The notes beneath the pieces are model-generated. The model ran no database searches, was not told where the DNA came from, and saw only the letters and a program-made list of their open reading frames with translations. Below are positions 42,286 to 51,578 of a stretch of 64,000 nt of DNA, in pieces; position 1 is the stretch's first letter, and every line of letters begins with the position of its first letter. The position numbers and the translations under genes were made by a program. This DNA comes from Salibaculum sp035270045 (GTDB lineage: Bacteria > Pseudomonadota > Alphaproteobacteria > Rhodobacterales > Rhodobacteraceae), in NCBI RefSeq assembly GCF_035270045.1, contig NZ_DATFIP010000035.1:3889-67888 (forward strand), in the 5' to 3' direction.

Positions 42286-44572
42286 TCCCCGCCTCGTGCA
42301 GAAGCTGCCAGACCCGGTTGGGGGTGAAGGGCATGTCGGCGCTGGCCACCCCGCGCGTGGCCAGCGCGTCAAGCACCGCGTTGGCCGTGGCGGCCATCGA
42401 CCCCACCGTGCCTGCCTCGCCGCATCCCTTCATCCCCATCGGATTATAGAGCGAAGGGGTGGACTCGGTATCGAAGCTGAACATGGGCACATCATCTGCG
42501 CGCGGCATGGCATAATCCATGAAGGTCGCCGTGATCAGCTGACCGTCGGCGTCGTAGTGCGCCTGTTCGGTCAGGGCCTGGCCCACGCCCTGCACGACGC
42601 CGCCATGCACCTGGCCCTCGGCCAGCATGGGATTGATGAGATTGCCGAAGTCATCGACCACCGTGTAGCGATCAAGCGTGACCTTGCCCGTGTCCGGGTC
42701 GATCTCGACCTCGGCCGCGTGGCCGCCATTGGGAAAGGACCGGTTTTCCAGCTTCGTGGTGCGCGAATGGCTCAACAGGTCTTCGCGTCCCTCGGCCCTC
42801 GCCATATCGGCCACCTCAAGCATGGTTGGCGTCAGGTTCGACCCGGGAATACGGAAGCGTTCATCGTCGAAGCTGATGTCCGCGGCCACGGTGTCTTCCT
42901 TCTCGGCCAAGTAAGCGGCAAAGGCGCCGGTGATGGCTTCGACCGCGCCCAGCGTCGCGGTGTTCTGCACCGTGACCGAGCGCGACCCGCCTGTCCCCCC
43001 GCCTTGGGCGATCAGGTCACTGTCGCCCTGCACCACGGTGATGCGGTCCGCCGGGATGCCGGTCTGATCGGCCAGAAACTGGGCGAAGACGGTCTCGTGC
43101 CCCTGACCGTTGGATTGGGTGCCCACGAAGATCGAGGCGGTGCCATCGGCGTTGAAATCGACCCGGGCGGTTTCCTCGGGATCGCCCAGTATGCTCTCGA
43201 TGTAGTAGCACAACCCCAGGCCGCGCAGCTTGCCCCGTGCTTCGGACGCGGCACGGCGGGCGGCGAAGCCGGCCCGGTCGGCATTGTGTTCCAAACGGTC
43301 AAGAACCCGGCTGAAATCGCCCACGTCATAGGGCTGTCCGGTCGCGGATGTGTAAGGGAACTTGTCCGCCGGAATGAAGTTGCGACGGTGCAGATCCCAC
43401 GGATCGACGCCCAGGTCGCGGGCGGCATAGTCCATGGCCCGTTCCAGAACGTAGATCGCCTCGGGCCGGCCCGCGCCGCGATAGGCATCGACCGGCGCGG
43501 TGTTGGTATAGATGCCGCGGCAGCGCAGGTGGATCGCCTGGAAATCGTAGACACCCGGCGCCACCTTGGAAAACAGGTCGGTCTGGATCGGCTGGGCGAA
43601 CTGCGAGTTGTAGGCGCCGAGATTGGCCAGCGTGTCCAGCCTGTAGCCGACCAGCCGGTGATCCCTGTCGAAGGCCAGCGTGGCCGTTGTGCGCAGATCG
43701 CGCCCGGCGTTGTCGCTCAGCATGGCCTCGGTGCGTTCGGACATCCAGCGGACGGGTTGGTTGAGCATCCGTGCCGCCTGGGCCACCACGAAGGTCTCGG
43801 GGTGGTCCATCCCCTTCATGCCGAAGCCGCCGCCGGTGTCGGGATTGGTCACGCGGATATCCTCGGGCGCCAGGCCCAAGTGCCGGGCGGCGCTTTCCTT
43901 GGGGCCCCAGACCCCCTGGCCGTTCACGGCGATATGCAGCCGGCCATTGCCCTCGGGCTCGGCGTAAGCCCCGCGCGGTTCCATGGAATTGACGATGACG
44001 CGGTTGTCGCTGATCTCGTAGGTCAGGATATGCGCCGCATTTTCCATGACGCTGTCCACCGCCGCGGCATCGCCCAGCGCCCAGTCGAAAGCAACGTTAT
44101 TGTCCACGCCCGCGTGCAGTTGCGGCCCACCCGGGGCCACCTCGACATGCGCCTCCTCATCCTCGAAGTCCAGGGCGATCATTTCGGCCGCATCGCGGGC
44201 CTGCTGGAGCGTCTCGGCAACGACCATGGCAATGGCCTCGCCCACGTAGCGCACCCGGTCACCCGCCAGCAGCGGGCGGTCGGGGCGCGCACCGCGGCTG
44301 CCGTCGGCGTTGCGCACAACGGTGCTTTTCATGGTCACCTGCAAGCCCTCTGCCTCAAGGTCGGCAAGGGTCAGCACCAGGTGCACGCCCGGCGCCGCGC
44401 GCGCTTCGGCCACGTCGAGGTCGGTGATGCGGGCGTGCGCCACGGGCGCGCGCAGAAAAACGGCGCGCAGGGCCCCGGCCGGCGCGATGTCATCGACGTA
44501 GCGGCCATGGCCGGTGAGGAAGCGCTGGTCCTCGACCCGGCGGACCGATTGGGATTTGCCGAATTTTTCCAT
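42272..44572 (-). CDS. Xanthine dehydrogenase family molybdenum-binding subunit (CoxL form II-like)
   Basis: 766 residues from ATG 44572. SQSVRRVEDQRFLTGHGRYV is the family N-terminus. The active-site loop reads DAYRGAGRPEA, the form II pattern, not the AYxCSFR of true CO dehydrogenase. The catalytic glutamate lies in KGCGEAGTVGS near the C-terminus. Oxidises an unknown small substrate with a molybdenum cofactor. The FAD (CoxM) and 2Fe-2S (CoxS) subunits are not adjacent, which is atypical and implies they are encoded elsewhere or lost. Confidence 0.9.
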   Translation of the reverse strand: MEKFGKSQSVRRVEDQRFLTGHGRYVDDIAPAGALRAVFLRAPVAHARITDLDVAEARAAPGVHLVLTLADLEAEGLQVTMKSTVVRNADGSRGARPDRPLLAGDRVRYVGEAIAMVVAETLQQARDAAEMIALDFEDEEAHVEVAPGGPQLHAGVDNNVAFDWALGDAAAVDSVMENAAHILTYEISDNRVIVNSMEPRGAYAEPEGNGRLHIAVNGQGVWGPKESAARHLGLAPEDIRVTNPDTGGGFGMKGMDHPETFVVAQAARMLNQPVRWMSERTEAMLSDNAGRDLRTTATLAFDRDHRLVGYRLDTLANLGAYNSQFAQPIQTDLFSKVAPGVYDFQAIHLRCRGIYTNTAPVDAYRGAGRPEAIYVLERAMDYAARDLGVDPWDLHRRNFIPADKFPYTSATGQPYDVGDFSRVLDRLEHNADRAGFAARRAASEARGKLRGLGLCYYIESILGDPEETARVDFNADGTASIFVGTQSNGQGHETVFAQFLADQTGIPADRITVVQGDSDLIAQGGGTGGSRSVTVQNTATLGAVEAITGAFAAYLAEKEDTVAADISFDDERFRIPGSNLTPTMLEVADMARAEGREDLLSHSRTTKLENRSFPNGGHAAEVEIDPDTGKVTLDRYTVVDDFGNLINPMLAEGQVHGGVVQGVGQALTEQAHYDADGQLITATFMDYAMPRADDVPMFSFDTESTPSLYNPMGMKGCGEAGTVGSMAATANAVLDALATRGVASADMPFTPNRVWQLLHEAGNGVS

Positions 44573-44704
44573 GCTGGCCTCTCGTGGTTGTTGCCGCGAC
44601 CCTACCGGTTCCAAGGGCCGTGTCCAGCCCGTGCGCTCGGTCCCTCTTTTCGCCGCCGCCCGTGCGGGTTACAGGGGGAGCGCGACAGTCAGGGAACGCA
44701 TATC

Positions 44705-47700
44705 ATGCCCATGGAAAAGACCTTCAACGCCGCCCAGGCGGAACCGCGCATCTACCAGGCCTGGGAAGACAGCGGCGCCTTCGCGGCGGGCGCCAACGCC
44801 AAACGCGACGAGACCTTTTCCATCATGATCCCGCCGCCCAACGTGACCGGCGCGCTGCACCTGGGACATGCCTTCAACAACACGCTTCAGGACATCCTGA
44901 TCCGCTGGCACCGCATGCGCGGCTACGACACGCTCTGGCAGCCGGGTCAGGACCATGCCGGCATCGCCACGCAGCTACAGGTGGAAAAGAAGCTCAAGAC
45001 CGAAGAAGGCAAGCGCCGCACCGATCTGAGCCGCGAGGATTTCCTGGCGCGCGTCTGGGACTGGAAGGAAAACTCCGGCGGCCAGATCATCGGCCAGCTG
45101 AAACGGCTCGGCGCGTCCTGCGACTGGTCGCGCAACGCCTTTACCATGTCCGGCGCCCCCGGCGCCCCCGCGGGCAACGATGGCAATTTCCATGATGCCG
45201 TCATCAAGGTCTTCGTGGACATGCACCGCAAGGGGCTGATCTATCGCGGCAAGCGGCTGGTCAACTGGGACCCGCATTTCGAGACCGCGATCTCCGACCT
45301 GGAAGTCGAGAACATCGAGGTCGACGGCCACATGTGGCACTTCAAGTATCCGCTGGCGGGTGGCGAGACATACGAATACGTCGAGCGCGACGAGGACGGG
45401 AACGTCACCCTGCGCGAGACGCGCGACTATATATCCATTGCCACGACACGACCCGAAACCATGCTGGGCGACGGGGCCGTCGCGGTGCACCCCGATGATG
45501 CGCGTTATGCGCCCATCGTCGGCAAGCTCTGTGAAATTCCCGTCGGCCCCAAGGACCATCGCCGGCTGATCCCGATCATCACCGACGCATACCCAGATCC
45601 GGATTTCGGATCCGGCGCGGTCAAGATCACCGGTGCGCATGATTTCAACGATTACGAGGTCGCCAAGCGCGGCGGCATCCCGATGTATCGCCTGATGGAC
45701 ACCAGCGGGCACATGCGCGCGGATGGCGCCCCCTACGCCGAAGAGGCTGGGCGCGCCCGGCACTTTGCCGAAGGCGCGGATTTCACCATGGCGCAGGTCG
45801 ATGCGATCAACCTTGTCCCCGAGGCCTATCGCGGGCTGGACCGCTTCGAAGCGCGCAAGCGCGTTGTCGCGGACATCGACGCCGAGGGCCTCATGATCGA
45901 GGTCGAGGACAAGAAGATCATGCAGCCCTTCGGCGACCGTTCCAAGGTGGTGATCGAGCCGATGCTGACCGACCAGTGGTTCGTGGATGCGCAAAAGGTC
46001 GTCGGTCCCGCGCTGGAAGCCGTCCGCGAGGGCCGCACCGAGATCATGCCCGAAAGCGGCAAGAAGACCTATTTCCACTGGCTGGAAAACATCGAGCCCT
46101 GGTGCATCTCTCGTCAGCTGTGGTGGGGGCACCAGATCCCTGTCTGGTATGGGCTGAACCTGGGTGTCGACGACGACCTGAACGCGAGCGGCGAGTTGGA
46201 CGAGGTCCGCCTGCTGGGCCTTCTGACCGAGGGCGGGATGCTGCATCGGCAAGAGGTCAGCCACTGCGCCTTCAGCTTCGACGAAGTCATCCCGCTTTTC
46301 GAGAACGACAACATCGACGTGCCCAACCCGATCAGCCATGCCCGCGTTATCGAGGTCGCCGACAAGCACGAGGCTATGCATAGCTTCGCCGCCGCGCTGG
46401 CCGAATACAACGTCACGCAGGACCTGACGAAACTGGTCTATCCGGTCTGGCGTGACCCGGATGTGCTCGATACCTGGTTCTCTTCGGGTCTCTGGCCCAT
46501 CGGCACGCTGGGCTGGCCCGAGCAGACGGAGGAATACGCCAAGTACTTCCCCACCGACGTGCTGATCACCGGGCAGGACATCCTGTTCTTCTGGGTCGCG
46601 CGGATGATGATGATGCAGCAGGCGGTCGTCGGGCAGGACCCGTTCCACACCGTCTACCTGCACGGGCTGGTGCGCGACGCCAAGGGCAAGAAGATGTCCA
46701 AGACCACCGGCAATGTCATCGACCCCATCGCGGTCATAGAGGATTACGGCGCCGACGCCCTGCGCTTTGCCAATGCGGCCATGGCGGCCATCGGCGGTGT
46801 GCTGAAATTGTCCGAGGACCGCATCAAGGGCTACCGGAACTTCGGCACCAAGCTCTGGAATGCCTGCCGCTTTGCCGAGATGAACGGCGCCACAGGATCG
46901 GACGGCACCATCCCGCGGCCCGAGGCCACGGTGAACCGCTGGATCATCGGTGAAACCTCCCGCGTGCGCGAAGAGGTGGACGCGGCGCTGGCCGCTTATC
47001 GCTTCAACGAGGCCGCCTCGGCGCTTTATCACTTCGTCTGGAACGTGGTGTGTGACTGGTATGTCGAATTCTCCAAGCCGCTGTTGCTGGACGGAGGCGA
47101 GGCAGAAAAGGCCGAGACCCAAGCCACCATGGCCTGGGTGATGGACCAGTGCCTGATCCTGCTGCACCCGATCATGCCCTTCATCACCGAGGAGCTTTGG
47201 GGCACGCTGGGTGACCGGGACAAGATGCTGATCCACCAAGACTGGCCCGGCTACGGGACCGACCTTGTCGATGCCGAGGCCGAGCGCGAAATGCGCTGGG
47301 TCATTTCCTTCATCGAAGGGGTCCGCTCGGCCCGCGCCCAGATGAACGTGCCGGTCGGGCTGTATATCCCCGTCCTGCAACTGGAAGCGGACACCGCCGC
47401 CCGCAGGGCCTGGGCCAACAATGAAACGCTGATCAAGCGCATGGCCCGGATCGAAAGCCTGGAGGATGCGGATCAGGCGCCCAAAGGGTCGCTTTCCGTC
47501 ACGGCCCATGGTGCGAATTTCGCGCTGCCGCTGGCCGATATCATCGATGTCGAGGCCGAAAAGGCCCGCATCGCCAAGGTTATGGGCAAGCTGGAAAAGG
47601 AAATCGGCGGTCTGGCCGGGCGCCTGAACAACCCCAAATTCGTCGAAAGCGCGCCCCAGGAAGTGGTCGACGAAGCCCGCGAAAATCTCGCCCTGCGGCA

Positions 47701-47755
47701 AGAGGAACTGGCGCAATTGCAGGCCGCCATGACGCGGCTGGAAGAAATCGGCTGA
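44705..47755 (+). CDS. valS: Valyl-tRNA synthetase
   Basis: 1016 residues, class I. HIGH box PPPNVTGALHLGHAFNNTLQ, editing domain with TTRPETMLGDGAVAVHP, KMSKS box GKKMSKTTGNVIDP, and C-terminal coiled coil (about 950-1015) typical of ValRS. Start at ATG 44705, with an alternative at 44711. The frame stays open far upstream, but that stretch is antisense to the CoxL-like gene and is not coding. DUF1992 follows 67 bp downstream. Confidence 0.96.
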   Translation: MPMEKTFNAAQAEPRIYQAWEDSGAFAAGANAKRDETFSIMIPPPNVTGALHLGHAFNNTLQDILIRWHRMRGYDTLWQPGQDHAGIATQLQVEKKLKTEEGKRRTDLSREDFLARVWDWKENSGGQIIGQLKRLGASCDWSRNAFTMSGAPGAPAGNDGNFHDAVIKVFVDMHRKGLIYRGKRLVNWDPHFETAISDLEVENIEVDGHMWHFKYPLAGGETYEYVERDEDGNVTLRETRDYISIATTRPETMLGDGAVAVHPDDARYAPIVGKLCEIPVGPKDHRRLIPIITDAYPDPDFGSGAVKITGAHDFNDYEVAKRGGIPMYRLMDTSGHMRADGAPYAEEAGRARHFAEGADFTMAQVDAINLVPEAYRGLDRFEARKRVVADIDAEGLMIEVEDKKIMQPFGDRSKVVIEPMLTDQWFVDAQKVVGPALEAVREGRTEIMPESGKKTYFHWLENIEPWCISRQLWWGHQIPVWYGLNLGVDDDLNASGELDEVRLLGLLTEGGMLHRQEVSHCAFSFDEVIPLFENDNIDVPNPISHARVIEVADKHEAMHSFAAALAEYNVTQDLTKLVYPVWRDPDVLDTWFSSGLWPIGTLGWPEQTEEYAKYFPTDVLITGQDILFFWVARMMMMQQAVVGQDPFHTVYLHGLVRDAKGKKMSKTTGNVIDPIAVIEDYGADALRFANAAMAAIGGVLKLSEDRIKGYRNFGTKLWNACRFAEMNGATGSDGTIPRPEATVNRWIIGETSRVREEVDAALAAYRFNEAASALYHFVWNVVCDWYVEFSKPLLLDGGEAEKAETQATMAWVMDQCLILLHPIMPFITEELWGTLGDRDKMLIHQDWPGYGTDLVDAEAEREMRWVISFIEGVRSARAQMNVPVGLYIPVLQLEADTAARRAWANNETLIKRMARIESLEDADQAPKGSLSVTAHGANFALPLADIIDVEAEKARIAKVMGKLEKEIGGLAGRLNNPKFVESAPQEVVDEARENLALRQEELAQLQAAMTRLEEIG

Positions 47756-47822
47756 CCGGCGCTGCTTCATCTTGGCAAATAAACTCATGCCCCGCGCTGG
47801 CCGGTTGTGCCAGGATCGGGGC

Positions 47823-48152
47823 ATGAGCCGTTCGTTTCGCCAACTGACCGAGCAACAGATCCAGAAGGCGCTGACCGAGGGCCAGCTATCGGGCCTGTCC
47901 GGCGAGGGCAAACCCCTGCCGAGGCGCAGCGGCGTCACCGACATGGCGACAGAGGTGGCCACGCGCATCATGGCCGAGGCCGGCGCCCTGCCCGAGGAAT
48001 TCAAGCTGAAGAAGGCGCTTGAGGCGGCCAGGGCCACTCATGCTGCGGCCGTCACCGAGGATGAAACACGACTGGCCATGGCACTGATCGCCGATCTCGA
48101 ACTGCGCTACAACATCGCGCGCGAAGCGCGGCGGAAGTTCATGCAGCCCTGA
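47823..48152 (+). CDS. DUF1992 (DnaJ-C28-like) protein
   Basis: 109 residues from ATG 47823. RQLTEQQIQKALTEGQLSGL then SGEGKPLP is the DUF1992 signature; two helices follow ending ELRYNIAREARRKFMQP. It resembles the conserved domain of DnaJ subfamily C member 28. Function is unknown; probably cytoplasmic and small enough to be an adaptor. Confidence 0.88.
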   Translation: MSRSFRQLTEQQIQKALTEGQLSGLSGEGKPLPRRSGVTDMATEVATRIMAEAGALPEEFKLKKALEAARATHAAAVTEDETRLAMALIADLELRYNIAREARRKFMQP

Positions 48153-48203
48153 AAGGACCGCCCCTTGATGGACAAACGGCCGGACGCGCGTCACTCTGAA
48201 GAC

Positions 48204-49316
48204 ATGACAACCGATCCGCGACTGACACCGCTCGTCCAAAGCCTGCCCCGCTCCGTGCCCTTCGTCGGCCCCGAGGCGCATGAACGCGACCGCGGCCGTC
48301 CGTTCAAGGCGCGGCTGGGGGCCAATGAAAGCGTTTTCGGCCCGTCGCCACGGGCGGTGACGGCCATGCAGGAGGCCGCACAGGAGGCTTGGAAATACGG
48401 TGATTCCGAGAGTTTTGACCTGCGCACCGAACTGGCCGCCCGGCATGACGTGCCCATGGAAAACATCGTCATAGGTGCCGGCATCGACGGGCTACTGGGC
48501 TCTTTGGTGCGTTTGACCGTGCCGCAGGGGGCTGCGGTCGTGACTTCGGACGGCGCCTATCCCACCTTCAACTACCACGTCACCGGCCACGGCGGAGTGC
48601 TGCACAAGGTCGCCTATACCGCCGATCACGAGGACCCCGAACGCCTGATCGCCAAGGCCGCAGAGGTCGGCGCGCGTTTGATCTACCTGTCCAACCCCGA
48701 CAATCCCATGGGCACCTGGCACGACGCTGCGACCGTCCACCGCATGATCGAGGCCGTTCCCGAAGGCAGCCTGCTGGTTCTTGACGAGGCCTATATCGAC
48801 TTTGCGCCCGAAGGCACCGCCCCCGGGATCGACCCCGAAGACCCCCGTGTCATCCGCATGCGCACCTTTTCCAAGGCGCATGGTCTGGCAGGGGCCCGGG
48901 TGGGTTATGCCATCGGTGACCGGGGCCTGATCGGCGCCTTCAACCTGGTGCGCGATCACTTCGGAATCGGCCGGGTCAGCCAGGCCGGGGCGCTGGCCGC
49001 GGCGCAGGATATCGACTGGCTGGCGCATGTGCAGGCCGAGGTCGCCGCAGCCCGCGACCGGATCCGGGCGATCGCGGCTGATAACAGCTTGGTCACCCTG
49101 CCCTCGGCGGCCAGTTTCATGGCCGTGGATTGCGGTGGCGACGGAGCCTTTGCCAAATCGGTGCTATCGGGGCTGCTGACGCGCGACATCTTCGCGCGCA
49201 TGGCCTTTATCGCGCCGCAGGACCGGTGCATCCGCATCAGCGCGGGCCGGCCGCAAGACCTGGACCTGCTGGCCGAGGCCCTGCCCGGCGCGCTGGAGGA
49301 TGCCCGAAAGCCATAG
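48204..49316 (+). CDS. Class I/II PLP aminotransferase (HisC-like)
   Basis: 370 residues from ATG 48204; TTG/ATG at 48165/48168 would add 12-13 residues. LGANESVFGPSPRAV matches the HisC-type N-terminus; SNPDNPMGTW, DEAYIDF and the PLP lysine in RTFSKAHGLAGARVGY are present, with IRISAGRPQDL near the C-terminus. Probable substrates are histidinol phosphate or aromatic amino acids; no his operon is nearby, so the assignment stays general. Confidence 0.88.
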   Translation: MTTDPRLTPLVQSLPRSVPFVGPEAHERDRGRPFKARLGANESVFGPSPRAVTAMQEAAQEAWKYGDSESFDLRTELAARHDVPMENIVIGAGIDGLLGSLVRLTVPQGAAVVTSDGAYPTFNYHVTGHGGVLHKVAYTADHEDPERLIAKAAEVGARLIYLSNPDNPMGTWHDAATVHRMIEAVPEGSLLVLDEAYIDFAPEGTAPGIDPEDPRVIRMRTFSKAHGLAGARVGYAIGDRGLIGAFNLVRDHFGIGRVSQAGALAAAQDIDWLAHVQAEVAAARDRIRAIAADNSLVTLPSAASFMAVDCGGDGAFAKSVLSGLLTRDIFARMAFIAPQDRCIRISAGRPQDLDLLAEALPGALEDARKP

Positions 49317-49372
49317 GTGATTCTCCGGGAAACTGCGCTATTGTGGCCCGCAGGGTACTGCCGGAGGCCGCC

Positions 49373-49549
49373 ATGTATCACTACCCCCGCCGGGTCGAGA
49401 ATTACACGACGCCCTTCTTGTGGATGGTCGGAGTCATCCTGTTCGTATCTCTCTGGACCATCGCCTCGGTCGCGGGGTTTCTCTGGGTCGTGATCAGCGC
49501 CACCGGGCTCGAGCTGGTCCTGCGAGCTTTGGGTGCGCGCCGCCGCTAG
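49373..49549 (+). CDS. Small single-pass membrane protein
   Basis: 58 residues. MYHYPRRVENYTTPFLWMVG begins a hydrophobic stretch of about 30 residues (to VVISATGLELVL), ending in a basic LGARRR. A good GGAGG ribosome site is 6 nt upstream. The stop codon shares CTAG with the stop of the convergent aminotransferase. Family unknown. Confidence 0.6.
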   Translation: MYHYPRRVENYTTPFLWMVGVILFVSLWTIASVAGFLWVVISATGLELVLRALGARRR

Positions 49550-50742
49550 ACCGGCAAATCCTGCGCCAGATCGGCCAGCACCGCGCTGGCCGCCGCCGTA
49601 CCTCCCGGGCCGTGCGGGATGTCCAGGGCGATCAGAGCGCACTCGATACTGGCCAGCACGCCAAGAACCATGTGCGCGTTGACATGGCCCATGTGGCCAA
49701 TCCGGAAGTAGGCGCTCGCCGGATCACGGCCCAGCCCGATGCCCAGGGTTACGCCGGCCGCTTGCTCGACCCACCTGCGCAGGGCGTCACCCTGGCCCGG
49801 CTCCAGGCCGACCGAGGTGATGGCGCGCGACCTTGCCGCCGCGTCGGGCACGTTCAGCCGCAGGGGCCCCGCCTGCCCCCAGGCCTCGCAAGCCGCCCAA
49901 ATCGCCCGGGCCAGGCCATCGTGCCGCGCCCAGATCGCTGTCAGCCCCTCTTCAGCGATCATGTCGAGCGCCTCGCGCAGGGCGAACAGGTGATGCGTGG
50001 GTGCAGTGCCGTCGAAATACTTCCAGTATTCGTCCGGGTTGACCCGCGGCCGCCAATCCCAGTAGCGGCTGACGCGGGCCAAGGTGCCGCGTTGCATGTC
50101 CGCCCTTTCGTTGAACCAGACGAAGCCCAGCCCCGGTGGCGTCATCAACCCCTTCTGGCTGGCCGCGATGGTGACATCCACGCCGCTGGCGTCCATCTCG
50201 TAGATATCGCAGCCCAGCGAAGCGATGGCATCCACCATCAACAACGCATCGTGCCCGACGGCATCCACGGCCGCGCGGACCGCGGCCACGTCATTGCGCA
50301 CCCCGGTCGAGGTATCGACCAGAACCATCAGCACCGCCTTGATCCGGCCTGCGCGGTCCGCGCGCAGCGCCGCCTCGACCCGGCCGGGATCGACCGGCGC
50401 ACTTTCGCCGAAGTCCAGCAACTCGACGCCGACGCCCAGACCCCGGGCCATTTCCCCCCAACCCTTGCAGAAGACGCCGGTCGCCAGCACCAGCACCCGA
50501 TCGTCCTCGGACACGACATTGGCCAGCGCCGCCTCCCAGGTGCCGTGGCCATTGGCGATGTAGATTGCGGCATCCCCGGTCGTTCCCGCGACGGCCCTGA
50601 GATCGGGGATCAGCGAATGGGTCATCTCGTGCAGCGCGCCGGTATAGATGTTGGGCGCGGGCCGCTGCATGGCCCGAAGCACCCGGTCCGGCATGACCGA
50701 GGGGCCGGGAATCGCCAGATAGGGCAGGCCTTTCGCAAACAT
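49546..50742 (-). CDS. Alanine/serine--glyoxylate aminotransferase family protein (class V)
   Basis: 398 residues. Class V PLP fold: IPGPSVMPDRVLRAM, YIANGHGTWEAALANV, HDALLMVDAIASLGC and the PLP lysine in AASQKGLMTPPGLGF; C-terminal FRIGHMGHVN. Such enzymes act in glyoxylate, serine or purine-nitrogen metabolism (serine-glyoxylate aminotransferase or PucG-like). No neighbouring pathway gene decides between them. Confidence 0.9.
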   Translation of the reverse strand: MFAKGLPYLAIPGPSVMPDRVLRAMQRPAPNIYTGALHEMTHSLIPDLRAVAGTTGDAAIYIANGHGTWEAALANVVSEDDRVLVLATGVFCKGWGEMARGLGVGVELLDFGESAPVDPGRVEAALRADRAGRIKAVLMVLVDTSTGVRNDVAAVRAAVDAVGHDALLMVDAIASLGCDIYEMDASGVDVTIAASQKGLMTPPGLGFVWFNERADMQRGTLARVSRYWDWRPRVNPDEYWKYFDGTAPTHHLFALREALDMIAEEGLTAIWARHDGLARAIWAACEAWGQAGPLRLNVPDAAARSRAITSVGLEPGQGDALRRWVEQAAGVTLGIGLGRDPASAYFRIGHMGHVNAHMVLGVLASIECALIALDIPHGPGGTAAASAVLADLAQDLPV

Positions 50743-50861
50743 TTCGGTCCAAGGGTCCTCGATTGCCTCGTGGCGAGATTACGCCACGCCGCCCCGGCGT
50801 CAATCCGGACCGCGTTGCGCCGCCCCTTTTCGCCCGCTGCGATTCCGCGTAAACCCCGCGG

Positions 50862-51578
50862 ATGATCGGCATCGAAAGGCCCCGCGCGCCCATGGTTTCG
50901 GGATTGTTCCAAAGAATTCACCGCTGGGAGCGGGACCTGCACAACCGGCTGGGACGGGATATCTCCACCCCCGCGGCACGGCGCGGCGCGTGGTGGCACT
51001 ACCAGTTTCTCGATCACGGCATCCTGCGCCACCTTTGGACAAACCACGACCGGGTCGCACCCGGCATCTACCGATCAAACCAGCCGGACCCGCGACGCCT
51101 GCGGCGCATGGCTGCACGCGGCATCCGCACGGTGCTGAATCTGCGCGGCGCGACGGCCCATTCAGCCTACCTGTTCGAGCGCGAGACCTGCGCGGCCCTC
51201 GAACTGACGCTGGTCGATCTGCACCTGAGCGCGCGCCGTGCGCCGCCGCGCGCGGCCTTGCTGGAGTTGATCGACCATCTGGCGACGCTGGAGACACCGC
51301 TGCTGATCCATTGCAAATCCGGCGCCGACAGGGCGGGGCTGGCCAGTGCCGTCGTCCTTTTGATCCGTGACGAGACAGATATCGCGGGCGCCCGGCGCAT
51401 GTTGTCCTGGCGCTACCTGCACCTGCGCAGCACCGCCACCGGGGTGCTGGACCAGCTTGTCGAGGATTACGCCGCGCGCCGGGAAGAGGGCGAGATCGGC
51501 TTTCGCGACTGGGTGGCCCAGGACTATGACCCCGAAACCACCGCGGCCAATTTCGCCGCCCGGCGGGGCCGGGCATGA
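50862..51578 (+). CDS. Cys-based protein tyrosine/dual-specificity phosphatase-like protein
   Basis: 238 residues. Active-site loop LLIHCKSGADRAG contains the CX5R motif (about C154 to R160); GIYRSNQPDPRRLRRMAARG and TVLNLRG are typical of bacterial DSP-like folds. The general-acid loop is not obvious. It overlaps the downstream ABC exporter (ATGA), suggesting a joint cell-envelope role. ATG 50892 is a second possible start. Confidence 0.83.
   Translation: MIGIERPRAPMVSGLFQRIHRWERDLHNRLGRDISTPAARRGAWWHYQFLDHGILRHLWTNHDRVAPGIYRSNQPDPRRLRRMAARGIRTVLNLRGATAHSAYLFERETCAALELTLVDLHLSARRAPPRAALLELIDHLATLETPLLIHCKSGADRAGLASAVVLLIRDETDIAGARRMLSWRYLHLRSTATGVLDQLVEDYAARREEGEIGFRDWVAQDYDPETTAANFAARRGRA

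Noticed and set aside
42272..44572. True carbon monoxide dehydrogenase
   Set aside because: The active-site loop is AYRGAGR rather than AYxCSFR, and CoxM and CoxS are absent.
42296..44704. Open frame of about 800 codons upstream of and in frame with valS
   Set aside because: It is antisense to the CoxL-like gene, whose family motifs are clear; the ValRS N-terminus begins at 44705. High GC leaves such frames open by chance.
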